From NCBI GenBank assembly GCA_947372365.1, contig CANBTK010000106.1, positions 1 to 6,846 on the forward strand: DNA of 6,846 bases, in the 5' to 3' direction. Each line of letters starts with the position of its first letter. The stretch's first letter is position 1. The position numbers and the translations under genes were made by a program. Source of the stretch: Flavipsychrobacter stenotrophus (GTDB lineage: Bacteria; Bacteroidota; Bacteroidia; Chitinophagales; Chitinophagaceae). Under the pieces are notes generated by a model. The model saw only the letters and a program-made list of their open reading frames with translations. It searched no databases and was not told the DNA's origin. Positions 1-4,352 of the stretch are shown here, in pieces.

Positions 1-1
1 A

Positions 2-889
2 CTGCAAAGCATTCCGGGTGGCGCTATTGCACGCCCGTTTGTAACGCACCATAATGCACTGGATATACCGCTTTACCTGCGTATTGCTAACGAACTGTAC
101 CTGAAACGCCTGATTGTAGGTGGCTTTGAGTGGGTATATGAGTTCAGCCGTAACTTTCGTAACGAGGGTATGGACAGGACGCACAACCCTGAGTTTACCG
201 TATTGGAGTTTTACGTTGCCTACAAAGATTATTTGTGGATGATGGATACTACCGAGCAATTGCTGGAAAAAACCGCTATCGCTACCAACGGCACTTCGCT
301 TACCTCAGTTAACGGTGTTGAAATTGATTTTAAAGCGCCTTACAAGCGCATCAGCATCTACGATGCGATTAAAGAGCATACAGGCATTGACATCAGCGAA
401 ATGGACGAAGATGGCCTGCGTGGGGTGTGTGCCCAACTAAAAATAGAAGTTGACCCGTCTATGGGTAAAGGAAAGCTGGTGGATGAGATTTTCGGTGGCA
501 AATGCGAAAAACATTACATACAACCAACCTTTATTATTGACTATCCTATTGAAATGAGCCCGCTGACCAAGAAGCACCGCGAAAAGGCTGGCCTGGTAGA
601 GCGTTTTGAGCTGATAGCTAACGGCAAGGAAAGTGCCAATGCCTATACCGAGCTGAACGACCCCATAGACCAGCGCGAGCGCTTTGAAGACCAGGGGAAG
701 CTTATGGAGCGTGGCGATGCCGAAGCAATGTATATTGACTACGACTTCCTGCGTGCACTAGAGTATGGCATGCCGCCTACTGCAGGTATTGGCTTTGGTA
801 TTGACCGTTTGGCAATGCTGCTTACAGGGCAGGTTTCCATACAGGATGTACTACTGTTCCCGCAGATGCGCCCTGAATCCAATGGTTAA
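2..889 (+). CDS. lysS: Lysyl-tRNA synthetase, class II (C-terminal part, 5' end outside window)
   Basis: This enzyme charges tRNA-Lys with lysine using ATP, in the cytoplasm. The reading frame is open from the left edge and gives 295 residues. The class II catalytic core is clear. The segment just after motif 1 opens the window ([11 protein letters not shown], residues 3-13). Motif 2 is FRNEG at 52-56, followed by DRTHNPEFT. Motif 3 is [15 protein letters not shown] at 262-276. [12 protein letters not shown], near residues 219-230, is typical of LysS. By comparison with the roughly 500-residue bacterial enzyme, about 200 residues are missing upstream, including the N-terminal OB-fold anticodon-binding domain. 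The protein stops about 20 residues after motif 3, so there is no C-terminal extension. The last two codons and the stop (AAT GGT TAA) lie inside a heptamer tandem repeat, so the C-terminal Asn-Gly may be repeat-derived. The identification is very secure; the true start is not visible. Confidence 0.97.
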   Translation: MQSIPGGAIARPFVTHHNALDIPLYLRIANELYLKRLIVGGFEWVYEFSRNFRNEGMDRTHNPEFTVLEFYVAYKDYLWMMDTTEQLLEKTAIATNGTSLTSVNGVEIDFKAPYKRISIYDAIKEHTGIDISEMDEDGLRGVCAQLKIEVDPSMGKGKLVDEIFGGKCEKHYIQPTFIIDYPIEMSPLTKKHREKAGLVERFELIANGKESANAYTELNDPIDQRERFEDQGKLMERGDAEAMYIDYDFLRALEYGMPPTAGIGFGIDRLAMLLTGQVSIQDVLLFPQMRPESNG

Positions 890-915
890 TTGTCAATGGT
901 AAATGGTTAATTGTT
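881..915. repeat. Heptamer tandem repeat overlapping the lysS stop codon
   Basis: Five consecutive 7-bp units are visible: AATGGTT, AATTGTC, AATGGTA, AATGGTT, AATTGTT. The 13-mer AATGGTTAATTGT occurs twice, at 881 and 902, exactly 21 bp (three units) apart. The first unit contains the last two sense codons of lysS and the start of its stop codon. Two further 7-bp-period arrays, with a different unit sequence, lie at 1644-1671 and 4249-4290, also directly at gene ends. Function is unknown. Confidence 0.8.
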
Positions 916-942
916 TGATGTGAGGGCATAGAACAGTGAAAT

Positions 943-990
943 TGCGCCTTTAAAGCCTTGAACGGCAATATGAGATTGCGGCTTAGCGCA
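943..990. other. Nested three-helix hairpin between lysS and the DUF1684 gene
   Basis: Three perfect 5-bp helices nest in one another: TGCGC 943-947 with GCGCA 986-990, AAGCC 953-957 with GGCTT 980-984, and GCAAT 965-969 with ATTGC 975-979 around the loop ATGAG. The left side has bulges of 5 and 7 nt; the right side has only one extra base. No T-run follows on the plus strand, so a classical intrinsic terminator is not shown. The part from about 980 to 1000 (CTTAGCG then TTTGCGTGAAA) resembles an intergenic repeat text I recall from several bacterial phyla, which I cannot verify here. It could be lysS mRNA 3'-end structure or a mobile repeat. Confidence 0.5.
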
Positions 991-1013
991 TTTGCGTGAA
1001 ACTAAACAGAACA

Positions 1014-1637
1014 ATGAAGCACTTTAAATATATACACTACATAATACTGGCAATTGCGCTGCAATTGCCAGTATTTGCTATTGCACAGGCCAACAGGGAC
1101 GAAATTGCTACTTACAGGGCGAAGTATATCGGCGATTTGCTCGGCGATGCAAGGGCACCCATAAAGCAGGGTGATATAAAATACCTGCGTTTCTTTGAAC
1201 CGAACCCAAAATACAAGCTCACTGCCGATTTTGAGCTAACGCCGGGCAGCAAGCCATTTTTGATTGCCACACACAGCGGCAAAAACAAGCCATTCAAAGA
1301 ATATGGCACTTTCACCTTTACGCTGAATGACAGCACGTTTACGCTGCATGCCTACCAGAACCTGGATTTAATTAACGACAAAAACCACCGGGATGACCTG
1401 TTCATTCCGTTTACCGACGAAACCAACTACGCAGCCACTTTTGCGGGCGGCAGGTACATTGACCTTTCGGTAAAGGATATTGAAAATAACCGCGCTGTAA
1501 TTGATTTTAATAAGTGCTACAACCCCTACTGCGCTTATGCCGATGGCTTCTCCTGCCCCATCCCCCCATCGGAAAACCACCTGAATATTGCCATAAAAGC
1601 TGGCGAGAAGATGTATGCAAAGCATATGGCGGAGTAA
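1014..1637 (+). CDS. Exported DUF1684 family protein
   Basis: The product is 207 residues from the ATG at 1014. Residues 1-25 form a signal peptide: a basic start (MKHFK), a hydrophobic core (IILAIALQLPVFAIA), and a likely cut around AIA-QA or AQA-N. The mature part matches DUF1684: DDLFIPFTDETNY near 127-139, GGRYIDL at 145-151, and the family core DFNKCYNPYCAYADGFSCP at 164-182 with three cysteines (168, 173, 181), then PP-x-ENHLNIAIKAGEK. The biochemical role of DUF1684 is not established; export to the periplasm or envelope is inferred. An in-frame GTG at 996 would add six residues before the signal peptide and lies within the hairpin/repeat region, so 1014 is preferred. A perfect 15-bp hairpin lies inside the signal-peptide codons. 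No clear TAnnTTTG promoter was found just upstream. Confidence 0.88.
   Translation: MKHFKYIHYIILAIALQLPVFAIAQANRDEIATYRAKYIGDLLGDARAPIKQGDIKYLRFFEPNPKYKLTADFELTPGSKPFLIATHSGKNKPFKEYGTFTFTLNDSTFTLHAYQNLDLINDKNHRDDLFIPFTDETNYAATFAGGRYIDLSVKDIENNRAVIDFNKCYNPYCAYADGFSCPIPPSENHLNIAIKAGEKMYAKHMAE
1043..1075. repeat. Perfect 15-bp inverted repeat within signal-peptide codons
   Basis: AATACTGGCAATTGC (1043-1057) is followed by the loop GCT and its exact reverse complement (1061-1075). It starts 29 nt after the A of the ATG at 1014, in the region coding for the hydrophobic core ILAIALQLPVF. In mRNA it would form a stable 15-bp stem with a triloop near the translation start. Confidence 0.75.
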
Positions 1638-1643
1638 TTTTCT

Positions 1644-1671
1644 AGTCGTAAGTCGTGATTTGTGATTTGTA
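1644..1671. repeat. Heptamer tandem repeat after the DUF1684 gene
   Basis: Four 7-bp units follow the stop codon by 6 nt: AGTCGTA, AGTCGTG, ATTTGTG, ATTTGTA. The unit AGTCGTA also occurs in the array at 4249-4290, so the two arrays belong to one family. The copy number is low and the units are degenerate, but the 7-bp periodicity is exact. Confidence 0.65.
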
Positions 1672-1676
1672 ATGCC

Positions 1677-1716
1677 CGTTAGTGAAAAGCTAATTGAACA
1701 TATTAGACAACTAACG
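1677..1716. other. Two-helix inverted repeat upstream of the toxin-antitoxin promoter
   Basis: CGTTAGT (1677-1683) pairs perfectly with ACTAACG (1710-1716). Inside, CTAAT (1690-1694) pairs with ATTAG (1702-1706) around a 7-nt loop. The structure ends 6 nt before the proposed -33 element of the toxin-antitoxin promoter. A short TTTT follows at 1722-1725. It could be a weak terminator for the DUF1684 gene, or an operator of the autoregulated module. The sequence alone does not decide. Confidence 0.4.
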
Positions 1717-1722
1717 CCACAT

Positions 1723-1754
1723 TTTGCAGAATTGATGCACATACCGTAACTTTA
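1723..1754 (+). promoter_or_regulatory. Probable promoter of the toxin-antitoxin module
   Basis: TTTG at 1723-1726 is followed after 20 nt by TAACTTTA at 1747-1754. This matches the Bacteroidota pattern TTTG, N19-21, TAnnTTTG with one mismatch, in the last base. Transcription would begin only about 5-10 nt before the antitoxin ATG at 1769, giving a very short leader. Confidence 0.5.
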
Positions 1755-1768
1755 CTAAAAGTAATTTT

Positions 1769-1990
1769 ATGCCTGCAACATATCACATCAGGATAAAGGA
1801 AGAGTATGCGGCCGCTGTAATTGAAGAACTACAAAAAAAGAATGCCGTTGAAATAGTGCCTGAAGAAGAAGCATTTGAATTGCCTGAATGGCAAAAAGAA
1901 GAAGTCCGCAACCGAATTGCGAAATACAAAGGCAACCCTGAATTGCTTATTGATGAGGATACTTTTTTTTCAATGCTTAATGAAGATTAA
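1769..1990 (+). CDS. Antitoxin of a RelE/ParE-type toxin-antitoxin module
   Basis: This is a small acidic protein of 73 residues, expected to bind and neutralise the toxin encoded 7 nt downstream and to repress their shared promoter. The N-terminal half (YHIRIKEEYAAAVIEELQKK) looks like a strand-helix dimerisation or DNA-binding unit. The C-terminal half (LPEWQKEEVRNRIAKYKGNP, then LLIDEDTFF) resembles the helical toxin-wrapping segment of Bacteroidota addiction-module antitoxins, compare the 'addiction module component' group. The classification rests on this similarity and on the linked RelE/ParE-like gene; I cannot assign an exact family. A run of eight Ts at 1963-1970 lies in the codons for Asp-Thr-Phe-Phe-Ser near the C-terminus and is a potential slippage site. 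Confidence 0.78.
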   Translation: MPATYHIRIKEEYAAAVIEELQKKNAVEIVPEEEAFELPEWQKEEVRNRIAKYKGNPELLIDEDTFFSMLNED

Positions 1991-1997
1991 TTAACAT

Positions 1998-2297
1998 GTG
2001 TTTATTCTTGTATATACCCCTGAGGCTAGGGCCGATGTCCGAACAGCAGCCATTTATTACGAAACTCAATTAATTGGCCTTGGCAAGCGATTCAAAAATG
2101 AAGTAAAGCGCCAGCTTCTACTGATCAAACAAAATCGTTTTACCCGTGCGGTTCGGTATGACGAGGTAAGGCTTGCAGTGATTGATAAATTCCCGTATTC
2201 CATACACTACACTATTTCAGAAACCCATGTGGTTGTTCATGCAGTAATTTCAGACTACCGAAATCCATCCGAGTATTGGGTGAAGATCATTATATAA
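1998..2297 (+). CDS. RelE/ParE family toxin
   Basis: This is a 99-residue basic protein with the RelE/ParE fold pattern: a first strand FILVYTPEARADV, two helices with AAIYYETQLIGLGKRFKNEV, then a C-terminal sheet with VRYDEVRLAVIDKFPYSIHY (residues 52-71) and VVVHAVISDYRNPSEYW (78-94). The SxxRNPxxxW ending is characteristic of the family. Such toxins either cleave ribosome-bound mRNA (RelE) or inhibit gyrase (ParE); which applies here cannot be told. The start is GTG at 1998, 7 nt after the antitoxin stop. An ATG at 1996 overlaps it but is in another frame and reaches a stop after 25 codons. No in-frame ATG near the N-terminus preserves the first strand. The gene appears intact. Confidence 0.85.
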   Translation: MFILVYTPEARADVRTAAIYYETQLIGLGKRFKNEVKRQLLLIKQNRFTRAVRYDEVRLAVIDKFPYSIHYTISETHVVVHAVISDYRNPSEYWVKIII

Positions 2298-2368
2298 TAC
2301 CAAATATACATTTAAACTGCACAGTAGCCGCCCTGTCCCTGAAGTGCAATGCCGTTTATTTAAGCACT

Positions 2369-2395
2369 GATCCCATCGGGATCGCATGTCTATAG
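2369..2395 (+). repeat. REP-like hairpin unit 1
   Basis: GATCCC (2369-2374), loop ATC, GGGATC (2378-2383): a perfect 6-bp stem. It is followed by the tail GCATGTCTATAG, which matches the tail of the minus-strand unit at 2500-2528 (ACATATTTATAG) as RCATRTYTATAG. Confidence 0.55.
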
Positions 2396-2415
2396 ATATG
2401 GATTAATAAATATCA

Positions 2416-2481
2416 CCGATGCCGTAGGTATCGAATGTCTTCACAAAATTAGATTTTTACATTCGAGGCCTACTGCATCGG
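2416..2481. repeat. Inverted pair of REP-like units (23-bp arms)
   Basis: The left arm 2416-2438 and the right arm 2459-2481 are reverse complements at 20 of 23 positions, with a 20-nt AT-rich spacer. The arms begin CCGATGC and end TCGAATGT (the right arm read on the minus strand). Each arm carries its own smaller palindrome, for example CGATGCC-GTA-GGTATCG on the left with one G-T pair. Two head-to-head units in this layout resemble the BIME arrangement of REP elements. Confidence 0.65.
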
Positions 2482-2499
2482 CATGAAAATATCCTTTGG

Positions 2500-2528
2500 G
2501 CTATAAATATGTGATGCCTTCAGCATCA
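2500..2528 (-). repeat. REP-like hairpin unit 4 (minus orientation)
   Basis: TGATGC (2512-2517), loop CTTCA, GCATCA (2523-2528): a perfect 6-bp stem. Read on the minus strand, the stem is followed by ACATATTTATAG, the same tail type as the unit at 2369-2395. Confidence 0.5.
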
Positions 2529-2634
2529 TAACTTTTACACAAATCCTTAAGTAAACGACATTCCCTGAAGGGTGACATGTAACGTAAGCCTGTTTTATTT
2601 TTTTAGTGCATTTTTAAAGCCGATTTGACACAAC

Positions 2635-2654
2635 AAAAAAATACCATTGGGTAT
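2635..2654 (-). terminator. Possible intrinsic terminator of the minus-strand membrane protein gene
   Basis: On the minus strand, directly after the stop codon of the gene at 2660-3040, ATACC (2654-2650), loop CAAT and GGTAT (2645-2641) form a 5-bp stem. It runs straight into a tract of T residues (A-run 2635-2641 on the plus strand). The stem is short and AT-rich, so efficiency is doubtful. Confidence 0.4.
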
Positions 2655-2659
2655 AACCC

Positions 2660-3040
2660 TTAATCCTTAAAATTCAATTTCAGGAAACTGAAAATCAGGA
2701 TGCCCGAAAAGGCTAAACTGGCTAAAGAAATAAGGACTAATGGCACGCCTAGCGGGGAGCCCCCCTTTGCGGCTGGCTGAAAGGCAAGGTTAAGCGATGG
2801 CAGCAGCATCATAAAAATAGAAAAGAAGAGCCCTATTACCCCCAGCACTAAGTTGGTAACCAAATGCCTCATATAGGCCTGTATGCCAAAAGCCAGCACT
2901 ATCAGGAAGGCAAACGGGTTAATATGGCTGGGCTTACTGAACAGGCCAAATAACAGCCATGCCATGCCCAGGGCAATATAGAACCCGTAAGCTGTATATA
3001 CCAATAACAGGTAAGTGGATGGGCGGTTGCTTTTAGCCAT
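2660..3040 (-). CDS. Small four-helix integral membrane protein, function unknown
   Basis: The product has 126 residues and I do not recognise its family. Four hydrophobic segments are visible, at about residues 10-32, 41-58, 62-85 and 99-121. A short Lys/Gly/Pro-containing loop (AAKGGSPLG, near 89-97) precedes the last one. The ends are polar and basic (MAKSNRPS, KLNFKD). This suggests an inner-membrane protein without an obvious catalytic or binding motif. The ATG at 3038-3040 is supported by a near-perfect Bacteroidota promoter about 20 nt upstream, so the gene is probably transcribed alone and not only by read-through from the NTF2-like gene 102 nt upstream. Coding status is supported by the consistent hydrophobic pattern, the promoter and a terminator-like sequence at its end. 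Confidence 0.75.
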   Translation of the reverse strand: MAKSNRPSTYLLLVYTAYGFYIALGMAWLLFGLFSKPSHINPFAFLIVLAFGIQAYMRHLVTNLVLGVIGLFFSIFMMLLPSLNLAFQPAAKGGSPLGVPLVLISLASLAFSGILIFSFLKLNFKD

Positions 3041-3059
3041 GTGCTGATAAGTAGGAAGT

Positions 3060-3090
3060 CAAATGTATACAATCAAAAAATGTTGTGCAA
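3060..3090 (-). promoter_or_regulatory. Promoter of the membrane protein gene
   Basis: On the minus strand TTG (3090-3088) is followed after exactly 20 nt by TACATTTG (3067-3060), a full match to the Bacteroidota -7 consensus TAnnTTTG. The start codon lies 19 nt beyond the end of the -7 element, implying a leader of roughly 15 nt. Confidence 0.65.
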
Positions 3091-3095
3091 GTGTG

Positions 3096-3128
3096 TGCCA
3101 CTAACTGGCAACAAGGTTAATAAACCTT
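3096..3128. other. Tandem hairpins between the two minus-strand genes
   Basis: Two adjacent perfect hairpins are present: TGCCA-CTAAC-TGGCA at 3096-3110 and AAGGTT-AATA-AACCTT at 3113-3128. They follow the NTF2-like gene's stop codon by about 15 nt on the minus strand and precede the promoter at 3060-3090. This placement suits transcript 3'-end formation for the upstream gene, but no T-run is present. Confidence 0.4.
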
Positions 3129-3142
3129 ACGGGCAGAAGCCT

Positions 3143-3580
3143 TTATGATTCATTCCTGCCTTTCCAGGCTTCCATATTTTCTTTTTCGTTTATAGAAACC
3201 GATAAAATTATCCTCCACTGGTTGTTTTTATCCAGCTTGAGCACATAATCGTATTCGCAACTGTAGACAGGCTGGTGCAGGGCATCGGAATACGCCCAGC
3301 GCACTTTTGCACGGGCTATGCGCTGAGTCAGGTTGAGGTTGCTCCACACTTCGGCACGTATATACGCTATGCCCATCTGCCTGTAAAACGAAACCCCCTG
3401 GTTAAAAAAGCCTTCCAGTTTACTGGCATCGCTGAAGACGGTATAGGCATCGTCTGACAGCATGGTAGTAGGTATCATATGCAGGTATGCCATACCCTTT
3501 GCATTGTGGCCTTCCAGCGCTTGTGCGTAGGTTTCAAAAAAGTCGTTGATGTTTTGTACTGGGGGGTAATGAGTATGCAT
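3143..3580 (-). CDS. NTF2/SnoaL-like domain protein
   Basis: The product has 145 residues and is probably cytoplasmic, with no signal peptide or membrane segment. The layout is that of the NTF2-like (SnoaL/DUF4440-type) cone fold. An N-terminal helix, NDFFETYAQALEGHNAKGMA (residues 12-31), precedes a helix-rich middle (SKLEGFFNQGVSFYRQMGI). Alternating strands follow: RAEVWSNLNLTQRIARAKVRWAYSD, CEYDYVLKLDKNNQWRIILSVS. The ending, a charged strand then W-R-I-I-L-S-V-S, is typical of these proteins. Family members range from isomerases and hydrolases to ligand-binding or scaffold domains, so no reaction can be assigned. The gene is divergent from pyrR; the 5' spacer holds a possible -7 element at 3602-3609. 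The domain call is from pattern only. Confidence 0.7.
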   Translation of the reverse strand: MHTHYPPVQNINDFFETYAQALEGHNAKGMAYLHMIPTTMLSDDAYTVFSDASKLEGFFNQGVSFYRQMGIAYIRAEVWSNLNLTQRIARAKVRWAYSDALHQPVYSCEYDYVLKLDKNNQWRIILSVSINEKENMEAWKGRNES

Positions 3581-3601
3581 GAATCACTTATTTCACTTCG
3601 G

Positions 3602-3609
3602 CGAAAGTA
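3602..3609 (-). promoter_or_regulatory. Possible -7 element for the NTF2-like gene
   Basis: On the minus strand this reads TACTTTCG, one mismatch from TAnnTTTG, and ends 21 nt before the ATG at 3580. No clear TTG lies 20 nt further upstream, so the call depends on the -7 match and its position. Confidence 0.35.
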
Positions 3610-3617
3610 GTTCATTC

Positions 3618-3681
3618 TAGGAATCATATTTACGCCGAAAAAACATTTTTCAGTAATTAATTCATTCCTAACGATAGGATT
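3618..3681. promoter_or_regulatory. Repeated TAGGAAT half-sites in the divergent promoter region
   Basis: TAGGAAT (3618-3624), its exact reverse complement ATTCCTA (3664-3670) and TAGGATT (3675-3681) lie in the 130-bp spacer between the NTF2-like gene and pyrR. The last two form the palindrome TCCTA-ACGA-TAGGA (3666-3679), located between the -33 and -7 positions of the proposed pyrR promoter. The position would suit a repressor operator. The regulator is unknown. Confidence 0.4.
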
Positions 3682-3691
3682 TCTAATTTTG
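3661..3691 (+). promoter_or_regulatory. Promoter of pyrR(-pyrB)
   Basis: TAATTTTG at 3684-3691 is a full match to the -7 consensus TAnnTTTG. Twenty nt upstream is TTC (3661-3663), a 2/3 match to the -33 TTG. Transcription would start near 3696-3700. This places the upstream GTG at 3693 at or before the transcript start and argues for initiation of PyrR at the GTG at 3711. Confidence 0.55.
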
Positions 3692-3710
3692 GGTGCAAAA
3701 TCAACTATCT

Positions 3711-4250
3711 GTGAAGACCCTGCTTAATAGCACTTTAATGAACATCACCTTACAGCGGTTGGCACATCAGTTGGTAGAAAACCACCTTTCGTTTACCGAT
3801 ACGGCGATAATAGGCATTCAGCCCAGGGGAATATTCCTTTCAAACCGGATAGCCCAGCTGGTGAAGAAGATAAGCGGCAATAATAACATTGATTACGGCC
3901 TACTGGATATCACCTTTTACCGCGATGATGTGCATAGTGCTCACATACATGTACCATCTGATACCACTATACCCTTTAGCATTGAAGGCAAGAACGTAGT
4001 GCTTATTGACGATGTGCTGCATACCGGGCGTACTATCAGGTCGGCAATGGATGCGCTGATTGATTTTGGCAGGCCTAAGCGGGTTGAATTACTCACACTT
4101 ATTGACCGCCGCTTCAGCCGCGAACTGCCTATACAGCCCGACTATAATGGCTATTCGGTAGATACCATCCTTACCCAAAAGGTAAAGGTGTACTGGCAGG
4201 AAAAAGATGGCAAAGATGAAGTAGTGCTGCTGGATAAGGTAGTAAGTTAG
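3711..4250 (+). CDS. pyrR: PyrR: pyrimidine operon regulator / uracil phosphoribosyltransferase family
   Basis: The PyrR family is a type I phosphoribosyltransferase fold. In Bacillus it senses UMP/UTP and PRPP, binds pyr mRNA and has uracil phosphoribosyltransferase activity. The product here is 179 residues, the usual length. Visible motifs are IIGIQPRG at 33-40, LLDITFYRDD at 64-73 (strongly PyrR-like) and the PRPP-binding loop VVLIDDVLHTGRT at 96-108 with D100, D101 and T105. IDRR follows at 131-134. The GTG at 3711 is preferred; the in-frame GTG at 3693 overlaps the promoter, and the ATG at 3738 would leave a shorter helix. The gene lies 102 nt upstream of pyrB in the same direction, so co-transcription is likely. 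A convincing Bacillus-type PyrR RNA-binding site or attenuator was not found between them, so how it regulates here is open. Confidence 0.92.
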   Translation: MKTLLNSTLMNITLQRLAHQLVENHLSFTDTAIIGIQPRGIFLSNRIAQLVKKISGNNNIDYGLLDITFYRDDVHSAHIHVPSDTTIPFSIEGKNVVLIDDVLHTGRTIRSAMDALIDFGRPKRVELLTLIDRRFSRELPIQPDYNGYSVDTILTQKVKVYWQEKDGKDEVVLLDKVVS

Positions 4251-4290
4251 TTGTAAGTCGTAAGTTATAAGTTATAAGCCGTAAGTCCTT
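4249..4290. repeat. Heptamer tandem repeat at the pyrR stop codon
   Basis: Six 7-bp units begin inside the TAG stop of pyrR: AGTTGTA, AGTCGTA, AGTTATA, AGTTATA, AGCCGTA and a degenerate AGTCCTT. AGTCGTA is shared with the array at 1644-1671. The end of the array also forms a 7-bp hairpin, CGTAAGT (4280-4286) with ACTTACG (4294-4300), in the pyrR-pyrB spacer. No T-run follows it. Confidence 0.75.
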
Positions 4291-4352
4291 GGCACTTACG
4301 TTGAGAGAGTCAAAATTAAGAATCAAAATCATAAAATAGTAAACTAAAAAAA

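Larger units (their letters stand above)
2298..2659. other. Gene-free region holding a cluster of REP-like hairpins
   Basis: No credible coding frame exists in these 362 bp, which separate the plus-strand toxin from a minus-strand gene. Several short palindromes are spread over 2340-2580, each followed by a tail of the type RCATRT or GAATGT: 2369-2383 (+), 2416-2438 (+), 2459-2481 (-), 2512-2528 (-) and 2563-2572 (+). A degenerate element may lie at 2335-2368, where AGTGC (2343-2347) pairs with GCACT (2364-2368). The remainder is AT-rich and includes a T-run near 2593-2604. Confidence 0.6.

Noticed and set aside
1112..1336. Minus-strand open frame of 74 codons
   Set aside because: It lies wholly antisense to the well-supported DUF1684 gene and shows no domain-like pattern.
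1368..1742. Minus-strand open frame of 124 codons, hydrophobic and cysteine-rich
   Set aside because: It is antisense to conserved DUF1684 codons and runs through the heptamer repeat and the hairpin at 1677-1716. Its composition looks like the complement of a coding region.
2335..2580. CRISPR array
   Set aside because: The units are palindromic with variable stems, irregular spacing and mixed orientation; there are no identical direct repeats with uniform spacers.
4280..4316. AGTCC and GAGAGAG in the pyrR-pyrB spacer as a PyrR RNA-binding site
   Set aside because: The Bacillus-type consensus continues NGNGAGG directly after the AGTCC part; here the spacing and intervening bases do not fit.
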